This document shows, piece by piece, positions 1-7,273 of a DNA stretch of 64,000 nucleotides (position 1 is its first letter; each line of letters starts with the position of its first letter). The stretch is from Bacteroidales bacterium UBA5507. Lineage in GTDB: Bacteria > Bacteroidota > Bacteroidia > Bacteroidales > Lentimicrobiaceae. Made by a program: the position numbers and the translations under genes. The notes beneath the pieces are model-generated. The model was not told the DNA's origin. It saw nothing but the letters and a program-made list of their open reading frames with translations, and made no database searches. The stretch spans positions 228,303-292,302 of the forward strand of contig DIOT01000047.1 of NCBI GenBank assembly GCA_002426195.1, given 5' to 3'.

Positions 1-582
1 ATGAGGTTCATACTCTTCCATCTCTTCAATGGTGCATTTGTGTTTGTGTAAATCCTCGATAGTTTCAAAACGCTGAACTTTCTGAGCATTTAGATCACCA
101 TAAGGCATTGGGTGACGGATAGCAACGACCTTAAGCCCCATTCCCATCAGAATTTCAATAATTCTGCGGCTGGTTTGACTTTTACCACAACCGGTGCGTG
201 TTGCACCTACTGCAATTACAGGCTTTGTGCTCTTGACCATTGTGTCGCGAGGGCCTAATAAAATGAAATTTGCTCCTTCGGCATTGACAATTGCACTGAT
301 ATTCATTACTCTTGGATACGGAACATCACTGTAAGCAAATACGCAGTCGTCAACCTTAAGTTCATGAATCAGTTTAGGAAGATCATCCTGGGCATAAATA
401 GGTATGCCATTAGGATAAAGATCCTCTCCTGCCAATTCTTTAGGGTACTTACGGCCATCAATGTCTGGAATCTGAGCTGCAGTAAATGCAACAACATTGT
501 AATTAGCGTTACCTCGGAAATAGGTGTTGAAGTTGTGGAAGTCTCTTCCCGCAGCTCCGATGATAAGTACGTTTTTTTTCAT
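1..582 (-). CDS. Cyclic 2,3-diphosphoglycerate synthetase-like P-loop GTPase (3' end cut by window)
   Basis: The open frame runs from an ATG at 580-582 to the window edge, giving the first 194 residues of a longer protein. It starts MKKNVLIIGAAGRDFHNFN, a Rossmann-like N-terminus, and has a P-loop around residues 133-142 (GATRTGCGKS). This arrangement matches the family annotated in archaea as cyclic 2,3-diphosphoglycerate synthetase; the bacterial members have no settled function, so I give only the family name. It has its own promoter and an unusually structured leader (610-698). The C-terminal half is not visible. Confidence 0.8.
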   Translation of the reverse strand, partial: MKKNVLIIGAAGRDFHNFNTYFRGNANYNVVAFTAAQIPDIDGRKYPKELAGEDLYPNGIPIYAQDDLPKLIHELKVDDCVFAYSDVPYPRVMNISAIVNAEGANFILLGPRDTMVKSTKPVIAVGATRTGCGKSQTSRRIIEILMGMGLKVVAIRHPMPYGDLNAQKVQRFETIEDLHKHKCTIEEMEEYEPH

Positions 583-609
583 TGGTTTTTGAGAATTGTT
601 AATAAGTTA

Positions 610-698
610 GTGAAATAGAACTTTTTAAGCTCTTTCACGGGCCCGGGCAGGTGGGGAACCTGCATTGAACCTTGACCGGCAATCTGCCGCAAAAAAAC
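610..698 (-). promoter_or_regulatory. Structured 5' leader (three hairpins) of the GTPase-like gene, or a small RNA
   Basis: Read on the minus strand, three stem-loops follow one another. The first is at 677-689 (CGGCA/TGCCG, 3-base loop). The second is at 647-663 (GCAGGT/ACCTGC, 5-base loop). The third is at 610-638 (GTGAAA then GAGCTT, loop AAA, AAGTTC, bulge TA, TTTCAC), about 12 pairs with one wobble. A GC-rich palindrome (638-645) joins the last two. A TAnnTTTG motif sits just upstream at 705-712, and the start codon lies 28 bases after the last stem. It matches no riboswitch class I can name. Confidence 0.5.
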
Positions 699-704
699 CA
701 TATG

Positions 705-712
705 CAAATATA
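705..712 (-). promoter_or_regulatory. Bacteroidota minus-7 promoter element TATATTTG
   Basis: An exact TAnnTTTG match on the minus strand. Transcription would start near 698, giving a leader of roughly 115 bases before the ATG at 582, much longer than the other leaders in this window. No clear minus-33 element was seen. Confidence 0.5.
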
Positions 713-845
713 AAAAGATCGCTTTCTTATACGCGTTCAGTAAAAATTTTTTTTTAAACCATTCTATTTAATTCTTCAATACTTTTAACTTCACGTTTTC
801 AAACATTAACCAATTCAATTCATTTGATAAACTTTTAATTCCCAG

Positions 846-1604
846 GTGATAATAAACATACATAAAGCAAATGAAAGAGGCTATTCGGACTTTGGATGGC
901 TGAAATCACATTTTACCTTCAGCTTTGCTGAGTATTTCAATCCACTGAGACAGAAATTTGGAGTCATAAGAGCCCTTAATGATGAGGTAATTTCACCTCA
1001 TTCTGAGTTCGCTGTTACTTCATATAAAAACATCGAGCTCTTGTTTATCCCTATCAGTGGTGAATTGAGTATTAATACAGATGCAAATTATAAGCAAACT
1101 GTGAAAACATCTCAAATTCAGTTGATTTCAGCCGGGACTGGCATACAGTTAACTCTGGCAAATAAGTCTGATGAGCCTCTTCACCTTATCCAGTTATGGA
1201 TATACTCAAAAGAAAAAAATCTTTCTCCGGGCTTTCAGATCTCTAAGTTAGATTCGCACGAAAGAAATAACCGTTTGCAACTGATAGCTTCGCCATCAAC
1301 AATAACCGATGCGCTCCGGATAAATCAAAATGCCTGGATTTCGCAGATTGACATGCAGAATGGGTCAACATTAAAATATCGCTTATTCGATGAGAAGAAT
1401 CAACTACTTATATTTTTACTTGAAGGGGAACTGAAAATCAGTGAAGAACAATTTGACGGGCATATTCAGGACGAAAAGAAGGGCCCGAGTCAACACAGTG
1501 CTACTAAAAGAGACAGTATTGAGATTACTGATATTAAAAGTTCATTGTCAATCAATTGTATCAAAGAATGCTGCTTACTAATTGTTGAAGTACCGGAAGA
1601 CTGA
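846..1604 (+). CDS. Pirin/YhhW-family bicupin lacking the metal ligands
   Basis: A 252-residue protein starting at a GTG. The N-terminal 110 residues align readily with E. coli YhhW as I remember it: HKANERG, a GWL motif, FTFSFAEY, and SAGTGI at 95-100. Pirins bind one metal through two His in HPHxDME and a His and Glu after AGTGI. Here these positions read T58, Y60, L102 and L104, so all four ligands are gone while the surrounding fold motifs remain. The C-terminal cupin half is poorly conserved. Quercetinase-like dioxygenase activity is therefore unlikely; a structural or binding role is an inference. It stands alone, divergent from the GTPase gene. Confidence 0.8.
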   Translation: MIINIHKANERGYSDFGWLKSHFTFSFAEYFNPLRQKFGVIRALNDEVISPHSEFAVTSYKNIELLFIPISGELSINTDANYKQTVKTSQIQLISAGTGIQLTLANKSDEPLHLIQLWIYSKEKNLSPGFQISKLDSHERNNRLQLIASPSTITDALRINQNAWISQIDMQNGSTLKYRLFDEKNQLLIFLLEGELKISEEQFDGHIQDEKKGPSQHSATKRDSIEITDIKSSLSINCIKECCLLIVEVPED

Positions 1605-1608
1605 TTGA

Positions 1609-1881
1609 TCAGACAGAAAAAGCCTCAGCCGGTTGTGATACAGTATTTTCATCTTCTTCAATCAGGTCGAAAATTGACAGTTGATTAGCCGGAGTTTCAG
1701 GTTCAACTGCATACTTATCACCGTAACCATTATTAGCAAGGTAAAGCATAATAGCTTTCTTATACATCCGCACAGGGGTGGTATCATGCTTGCGACAGTA
1801 TGCATCAATTCTTTTTTTCTGTTGAACAGTAAACTTAAAGGATACATTTTTAAACCGCCTTATTCTTCTTCGCTTGACCAT
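1609..1881 (-). CDS. Small basic RHH-like protein with a clamp-binding-like motif
   Basis: A 90-residue protein of unknown function. Residues 1-10 are strongly basic (MVKRRRIRRF). Residues 13-48 look like a short strand followed by two helices, as in ribbon-helix-helix DNA-binding proteins, though I cannot prove the fold. The acidic tail contains QLSIF at residues 67-71 (bases 1669-1683), which fits the bacterial beta-clamp-binding consensus QL[SD]LF. It lies 10 bases downstream of glmM on the same strand and is probably cotranscribed with it. Confidence 0.65.
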   Translation of the reverse strand: MVKRRRIRRFKNVSFKFTVQQKKRIDAYCRKHDTTPVRMYKKAIMLYLANNGYGDKYAVEPETPANQLSIFDLIEEDENTVSQPAEAFSV

Positions 1882-1891
1882 AAGAAAGTGT

Positions 1892-3283
1892 TTAATGTGA
1901 CCTGATAACTTCTTTTATATCATTGATTATTTTACCTGCAATAGCTTCTGCCTTAGTTTCCGAATTGCTCTCAGAGTATATCCTGATGATAGGTTCAGTG
2001 TTTGACTTTCTCAAGTGAACCCACTCGCTATCGAACTCAATCTTGACACCATCTTCCCTGTTTACCGTCTTGTTGCTATACTTATTTGCCACAGCATCCA
2101 GTATAGCATCAACATCCATGCTTTCAGTTAATTGAATCTTGTTTTTGGAAATAAAGTAGTTTGGATAGGTTGATCGTAATGAAGAGCATCTTTTTCCTGA
2201 ACAGGCAAGATGTGTTAGAAACAAAGCGATACCGGCCAGAGCATCCCTACCATAATGTAGTTCGGGAAGTATTACTCCCCCATTCCCTTCACCACCAATA
2301 ATTGCATTGACCTCTTTCATACGGGCAACTACATTAACTTCACCCACAGCTGATGAAAAATATTGTCTTCCATATTTTTCAGTTATATCTCTCAAAGCCT
2401 GAGTTGATGACATATTGGAGACAGTATTTCCAGGATTCTTTGAAAGAACAAAATCAGCAACGGCAACCAGCGTATACTCTTCACCAAACATCTCACCGTC
2501 TTCACAGATAATAGCCAAGCGGTCGACATCAGGATCAACAACAAAACCCACATGTGATTTAGTCTTAACAACCACATTTGATATTTCTGTCAGATTTTCG
2601 GGCAATGGTTCAGGATTATGAGGGAATATACCTGTTGGTTCACAGTATAAAGTTTCAACCTGCTCCACTCCCAGCGATTTTAATAACAAAGGGATCGCAA
2701 TCCCTCCTGTAGAGTTAACAGCATCGAGTGCAACCTTCAGCTTAGCAGACCGTATTGCAAAAGAGTCGACGTAAGGAAGTTGAGTAATTTTTTCAATATG
2801 CTTTCTGATTTGGCTATCATCGTATGTTATTGAACCAATCGAATCGACGGGTGCGTAAGCAAAATTTCCTGACTCAGCAATTGCAAGGAGTTCTTCACCT
2901 TTTTGACCATCAATAAATTCACCTTTATTGTTGAGAAGCTTTAAAGCATTCCATTGCCATGGATTGTGACTTGCTGTTATAATGATACCACCATCGCACT
3001 GCAAGTCAATAACAGCCATTTCAACAGTAGGTGTAGTCGATAATCCGATGTCTGTTACATCTATACCCATACCAACCAAAGTGCTGCATACTAACTTATT
3101 GACCATATCGCCAGAGACTCTCGCATCACGGCCAACAACAACTTTAAGTTTTATTGTTTTATCTTCTTTTATAAGTGTAGCAAATGCGCTGGTAAACTTT
3201 ACAATATCAATAGGACTTAATCCTTCACCTGGTTTTCCACCTATGGTTCCCCTGATTCCCGAAATGCTTTTTATCAATGTCAT
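1892..3283 (-). CDS. glmM: Phosphoglucosamine mutase
   Basis: This alpha-D-phosphohexomutase family enzyme (463 residues) most likely converts glucosamine-6-phosphate to glucosamine-1-phosphate for UDP-GlcNAc and cell wall synthesis. The phosphoserine loop is TASHNP (Ser105), the magnesium loop is DPDVDR (Asp250, 252, 254), the sugar loop is GEGNGG, and the phosphate-binding RKSNTEP motif is near the C-terminus. I chose the ATG at 3281-3283, giving MTLIKSISGIRG, over one 11 codons upstream, because the family starts this way and the promoter element at 3304-3311 would put the upstream ATG outside the transcript. A phosphomannomutase or phosphoglucomutase role cannot be fully excluded. Confidence 0.9.
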   Translation of the reverse strand: MTLIKSISGIRGTIGGKPGEGLSPIDIVKFTSAFATLIKEDKTIKLKVVVGRDARVSGDMVNKLVCSTLVGMGIDVTDIGLSTTPTVEMAVIDLQCDGGIIITASHNPWQWNALKLLNNKGEFIDGQKGEELLAIAESGNFAYAPVDSIGSITYDDSQIRKHIEKITQLPYVDSFAIRSAKLKVALDAVNSTGGIAIPLLLKSLGVEQVETLYCEPTGIFPHNPEPLPENLTEISNVVVKTKSHVGFVVDPDVDRLAIICEDGEMFGEEYTLVAVADFVLSKNPGNTVSNMSSTQALRDITEKYGRQYFSSAVGEVNVVARMKEVNAIIGGEGNGGVILPELHYGRDALAGIALFLTHLACSGKRCSSLRSTYPNYFISKNKIQLTESMDVDAILDAVANKYSNKTVNREDGVKIEFDSEWVHLRKSNTEPIIRIYSESNSETKAEAIAGKIINDIKEVIRSH

Positions 3284-3303
3284 AATTGCAAAATTATTCG
3301 TTT

Positions 3304-3311
3304 CAAAAGTA
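3304..3311 (-). promoter_or_regulatory. Minus-7 promoter element TACTTTTG of glmM
   Basis: Exact TAnnTTTG match 20 bases upstream of the glmM ATG. It lies in the divergent region between glmM and the TPR gene and helps decide the glmM start. Confidence 0.5.
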
Positions 3312-3468
3312 CCCATTTTTAACTAACGAGAATCTTATTAACAGCATAATGATCATAACTTATAAACTGAAATGATTACGCAGGCATTCATTTAGAATAA
3401 TTTTGTATGTAAATATAGCTTTAATTGTTCAATCGGTAAAGATTCTTCACAGCAGTTATAAAAAAGCT

Positions 3469-3476
3469 TATTTTTG
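3469..3476 (+). promoter_or_regulatory. Minus-7 promoter element TATTTTTG of the TPR-aroE genes
   Basis: Exact TAnnTTTG match 22 bases upstream of the ATG at 3499. It supports that start rather than an in-frame codon at 3403, which lies upstream of the predicted transcription start. Confidence 0.5.
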
Positions 3477-3498
3477 CAATGACAATAGAGTAAATACG

Positions 3499-4905
3499 AT
3501 GGACGATTTTCTTGATGACGATAGTGATGGTTTGTCAGCGGTAGATGAATTAGTTAGGCGATTTCAAGAAATGCTTGAAACCGACAGCATAGCATTCTTT
3601 GACACTGCTGAGTACGGCGAGATAGTTGACTATTTCCTCGACCAGGATGATTTTGAGATGGCTGAGGAAGCTATTAATCTTGGAGTTAATCAATATCCTG
3701 GTAATACAGAGCTCCTTATTAAGAAAGCCAGATTGCTCATTGACACTAACAAGCCCGATCAAGCTCTGAGTATTCTGTCGGAAGTTGAACAATACGATCC
3801 TACAAATAGTGAATTATACTTCACAAAAGGAATAGCTTATAGTAAGCTTCATAATTATAATGAAGCTATTATTGAATACAAAAAGGCCATTTCCGATTAT
3901 GAAGACCTTAGCTATTTATATACCTGCATTGCCTTTGAATATGAGAATCTCAACAACTTTGACAAGTCAATTGAGTATCTGAAAAAAGCCATTGAACTTG
4001 AACCAACAAATGAGGCGATATTTGCAGAACTGGCATATAGTTACGAAATTGGTCAGAGATTTGATGATGCTATTACATTTTTTAATTCATTTTTAGAAAA
4101 GTACCCGTATTCACATACTGCCTGGTTTAACCTTGGTATCATATACAACGAGCTGGAACTCTATGAAAAAGCAGTTGATGCTTATGACTATTGCATTGCG
4201 ATCGATCCGGAAATAACATGGGTTTATTTTAATAAGGCAACTTCATTATCCCATATGGGGTTGTATAAGACAGCAATCAATACTTACAAAGAAACATTTT
4301 TCTACGAAAAACCCGAGGCTACTACCTATTATTTTATTGGTGAGTGTTACGAAAAACTGGAAGATTACCATAAAGCCCTTGAATTCTTCAAGAAGTCTGT
4401 GAGTGCAGACAAATCACTTGCCGATGCTTGGGTTGGAATGGGTGTTGCATATGAGGAGCTTGGCGATATGACTTCAGCGTTGAAAGCTGTAAGCAAGGGC
4501 GTGAAACTTGATCCTGAGAACCTGTCATTTATCGCTACAAAAGGTCTTATTGAACTTCAGGCAGGGCTATTTACCGAAGCAATTGCATCATTTGCCCATG
4601 CTGTAGAATTAAATCCTCTGGATGACAACATCTGGCTAGATTACTCAGATGCATATGCAAGTATGAATGATTATGCTCTTGCACTTGATATCATAGATCA
4701 GGGCATTTCGTATCAACCCGGTAATTATTACCTGAAACTTAGGAAAGTCGCATATCTGTATTTTAACGGACTTCATAAAGAAGCAATTTCAACATTGCAG
4801 GAAGTACTTCTGGTGGAAGATGCCATTCTCGATGATTTGTGGGACTATGCGCCCGTGCTGAGAAACGACACTTCTATAACAGAGATTATTCACGATCTCA
4901 GATAA
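3499..4905 (+). CDS. Tetratricopeptide repeat protein
   Basis: A 468-residue protein made almost wholly of TPR-type helix pairs from about residue 60 on; repeated patterns such as LYFTKGIAYSKLHNYNEAI and AWVGMGVAYEELGDM recur roughly every 34 residues. The first 30 residues are acidic (MDDFLDDDSDG). No signal peptide or membrane segment is visible, so it is likely a cytoplasmic scaffold. The start at 3499 follows the promoter motif at 3469. It lies 19 bases before aroE and probably shares its transcript. The binding partner is unknown. Confidence 0.85.
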   Translation: MDDFLDDDSDGLSAVDELVRRFQEMLETDSIAFFDTAEYGEIVDYFLDQDDFEMAEEAINLGVNQYPGNTELLIKKARLLIDTNKPDQALSILSEVEQYDPTNSELYFTKGIAYSKLHNYNEAIIEYKKAISDYEDLSYLYTCIAFEYENLNNFDKSIEYLKKAIELEPTNEAIFAELAYSYEIGQRFDDAITFFNSFLEKYPYSHTAWFNLGIIYNELELYEKAVDAYDYCIAIDPEITWVYFNKATSLSHMGLYKTAINTYKETFFYEKPEATTYYFIGECYEKLEDYHKALEFFKKSVSADKSLADAWVGMGVAYEELGDMTSALKAVSKGVKLDPENLSFIATKGLIELQAGLFTEAIASFAHAVELNPLDDNIWLDYSDAYASMNDYALALDIIDQGISYQPGNYYLKLRKVAYLYFNGLHKEAISTLQEVLLVEDAILDDLWDYAPVLRNDTSITEIIHDLR

Positions 4906-4924
4906 CCATTTATTACTCCATTAT

Positions 4925-5677
4925 ATGGCATCCACCTACGGACTTATAGGATTTCCATTAGGTCACTCTTTCTCTAAAATTTATTTCAATAAAAAGTTTG
5001 CAATTGAGAATATTGATGCTATTTATAACCTCTACCCTCTCGAAAATATAGACAATATTGTAAAGCTTGTTGCAGATATTCCTTATTTAAAAGGTCTTAA
5101 CGTCACTATTCCTTACAAACAAAAGATCATTCCATTCTTAAGTAAACTTTCACCGGAAGCCTCACAGATAAATGCAGTTAACACAATAACTATTGTAAAG
5201 CAGAACGGACAAATTGCTCTGACAGGATATAACACAGATGCGCCGGCTTTTCAATCTGAACTTACTGACTTTTACGGATGTAACACCGGAAGGGCTCTGA
5301 TTCTTGGTACCGGTGGAGCTTCGGCTGCCGTTGCTTATATTCTTGGTAAATTAAATTGGAAGTTTAGCTTCGTTAGTCGTAATCCCCAAGGCAATAATAT
5401 TATTGGGTATAATGAGATAACTGAAAGCTTCATTGAAAATATTGACCTTATAGTAAATACGACTCCTGCAGGCATGTTTCCCAAAATTGGTGATGCACCA
5501 GGTATACCATATCAATATCTGAAAAGCAAGCACTATCTCTTTGATTTAGTCTATAATCCTGAGAATACAACATTTATGAAGGAAGGTTCAGCCAGAGGTG
5601 CTAAAGTAAGAAATGGATTGGGAATGCTTCATAAACAAGCCGAGTTAGCCTGGAATATATGGCAAAGTGATAAATGA
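4925..5677 (+). CDS. aroE: Shikimate dehydrogenase
   Basis: Reduces 3-dehydroshikimate to shikimate with NADPH in the chorismate pathway. The 250-residue length is normal for the short Bacteroidota form. Visible motifs: GFPLGHSFS substrate loop at 9-17, catalytic Lys65 in NVTIPYKQ, Asp105 in NTDAPAF, the nucleotide-binding GTGGAS at 128-133, and NTTPAGM. The upstream TPR gene ends 19 bases before its ATG. Confidence 0.95.
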   Translation: MASTYGLIGFPLGHSFSKIYFNKKFAIENIDAIYNLYPLENIDNIVKLVADIPYLKGLNVTIPYKQKIIPFLSKLSPEASQINAVNTITIVKQNGQIALTGYNTDAPAFQSELTDFYGCNTGRALILGTGGASAAVAYILGKLNWKFSFVSRNPQGNNIIGYNEITESFIENIDLIVNTTPAGMFPKIGDAPGIPYQYLKSKHYLFDLVYNPENTTFMKEGSARGAKVRNGLGMLHKQAELAWNIWQSDK

Positions 5678-5719
5678 TAGTAAAATGTGCTATCTTAGTC
5701 AGCCATAAATGAAAGTAAT

Positions 5720-6289
5720 ATGAATGGCAATAAAGTAAATGAACCGGCTATTTCTTCGAACACCGGTAATCAATTCAAAAAATCTTTTATTGTTAAAGAC
5801 GACAATGAAAGCTTGTCACTTTCAATCCCTGCTAATGGATTCAAAGGAAAAGGTCTGATTACATTAATTGTAATTGGGTTTTGGATGCTCACTATCTTTA
5901 TATGGACTATCATACTGCTTTTCATGAAACCTGTAAATGTTTTGTATTCCATTCCTTTTTGGGCTATTGGAATTCACACTTTAGTGAAATCCCTGAAAAT
6001 GATCAGACTGGAGCAGGCAATAGAAATAAGCGGAGATTCACTTATCTACAAGGCTAGAAGAGGCAATCATTATGACGAAAAACAATTCAATATAAAGGAT
6101 ATAAAAGTAAGCCTGGTTGAAGGTTCCTACTATACGTATAGCGGATTGAATAAACGAGGCCATTATCCTGCAATAATTAAAGATGGTGAAGCATTCAGTT
6201 TTGCTGAACGTTTATCCATACAGGAAAAGCAATGGCTTGTTGGCCAAATCAACACAAAATTGTATTTAAACGCACATAGTGGTCATTAA
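5720..6289 (+). CDS. Putative two-helix membrane protein of unknown function
   Basis: A 189-residue protein. After a polar N-terminus of about 45 residues there are two hydrophobic segments (about 48-70 and 76-88) and then a soluble C-terminal domain rich in beta-strand-like stretches (AIEISGDSLIYKARRG and onward). This looks like a small membrane-anchored PH-like module, but that is a guess from pattern. It overlaps no gene, yet its stop lies 4 bases before the ATG of the cyclase-like gene, so the two are probably cotranscribed. Confidence 0.65.
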   Translation: MNGNKVNEPAISSNTGNQFKKSFIVKDDNESLSLSIPANGFKGKGLITLIVIGFWMLTIFIWTIILLFMKPVNVLYSIPFWAIGIHTLVKSLKMIRLEQAIEISGDSLIYKARRGNHYDEKQFNIKDIKVSLVEGSYYTYSGLNKRGHYPAIIKDGEAFSFAERLSIQEKQWLVGQINTKLYLNAHSGH

Positions 6290-6293
6290 TGAT

Positions 6294-7217
6294 ATGAAAG
6301 AACTGGATCACAATCTTATAAAAGAAATCCTCGCAAAGCATGATAGTCGGGTTATTTTTGAGAAGACCAACATTGTACCCGATGAAACCAGCCTTCTGAA
6401 GGATCTGAATATTTTATTAGACCCATCAACTATAACCAGTAAATCGGTATTGGGTCTTGACATCTATCAGTATAGTTCTTATGGAGAGTTCGAGCAGATG
6501 CTCATTCCCTTTTTGTTCAAGACAATGTTTAATACAACAATTGACCTATGCTTGGTAAACCATCCATTTATTTTCCAGAAATACACCCATGAAGACATTG
6601 CCAATTCATTTATCAGTACGGGTGATGGTGGCTTTCTAATCTTAGACACTCCCCTTCATTCTTTGATTTTCGCATGCAATTATGCAATTGTTCTGAGAAT
6701 ATATAATGCATTTCATTTCTTTCCACGATTAAGAAAAATAATTGGAGGAATAAGTACCCGATACGCTATATCATACGATAAGGTTTATACCTATAACAAC
6801 AATTTCTATGGGAGAGCTATTATTAACAATAGCCGTATGCTCTCGAGTGACAGCCTGAACCGATGTTTACTTGATGAACATGCTCATCGCTGGTTTACTG
6901 TAAATATTGATGGTATTGAAAATCTGCAGGTTCTGACTATCGAAGATGTTTCTCACATATATGAATTCAGCAGCGGATATGACACTGCACTGATTTCAAC
7001 AAAAAAAGACCATATATTCGGGCACACAGCTTCACGTAATGAGGGTATAATTAATTCCGACATTTTAAAAGTTGGTAAAATCAGGGCCAAAGAAACAGAT
7101 ATCAATATTTACAATCTGCATTTACAGGTAAGTATGGGATTGGTTAATGATGATGACCCAACACAAAAGAAGACAGTAACTGTAAGTTTAGGCAACTTAA
7201 ACACATCAGGCATATAA
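6294..7217 (+). CDS. Degenerate class III nucleotidyl cyclase-like protein
   Basis: A 307-residue protein with no membrane segment. Residues 52-62 (VLGLDIYQYSS) and 108-116 (STGDGGFLI) resemble the two metal-binding strands of class III adenylate/guanylate cyclases, with Asp56 and Asp111 in the right places. Residues 150-181 resemble the later part of the domain, ending in GRAIINNSR. The position of the transition-state Asn is Ile177, whereas the Arg is kept (Arg181). Activity is thus doubtful. I chose the ATG at 6294; a GTG at 6279 is possible but overlaps the previous gene. The homology is my own reading and needs a profile search. Confidence 0.55.
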   Translation: MKELDHNLIKEILAKHDSRVIFEKTNIVPDETSLLKDLNILLDPSTITSKSVLGLDIYQYSSYGEFEQMLIPFLFKTMFNTTIDLCLVNHPFIFQKYTHEDIANSFISTGDGGFLILDTPLHSLIFACNYAIVLRIYNAFHFFPRLRKIIGGISTRYAISYDKVYTYNNNFYGRAIINNSRMLSSDSLNRCLLDEHAHRWFTVNIDGIENLQVLTIEDVSHIYEFSSGYDTALISTKKDHIFGHTASRNEGIINSDILKVGKIRAKETDINIYNLHLQVSMGLVNDDDPTQKKTVTVSLGNLNTSGI

Positions 7218-7273
7218 TTGATCTCATGTGATTGTTAATCAACTTGTTCCATTGTTTCTAAACCAGTACCGTT

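Noticed and set aside
638..689. tRNA-like or SRP RNA-like element in the first leader
   Set aside because: GGTTCAAT resembles a T-arm, but there is no acceptor stem, anticodon arm or conserved SRP tetraloop segment; kept only as an unclassified structured leader.
846..1604. Pirin gene as a pseudogene
   Set aside because: The frame is intact over the full family length and flanking motifs are well kept, so ligand loss looks specific rather than decay.
2982..3326. 114-residue plus-strand ORF
   Set aside because: It is antisense to glmM, whose catalytic motifs are all present; it has no recognisable domain.
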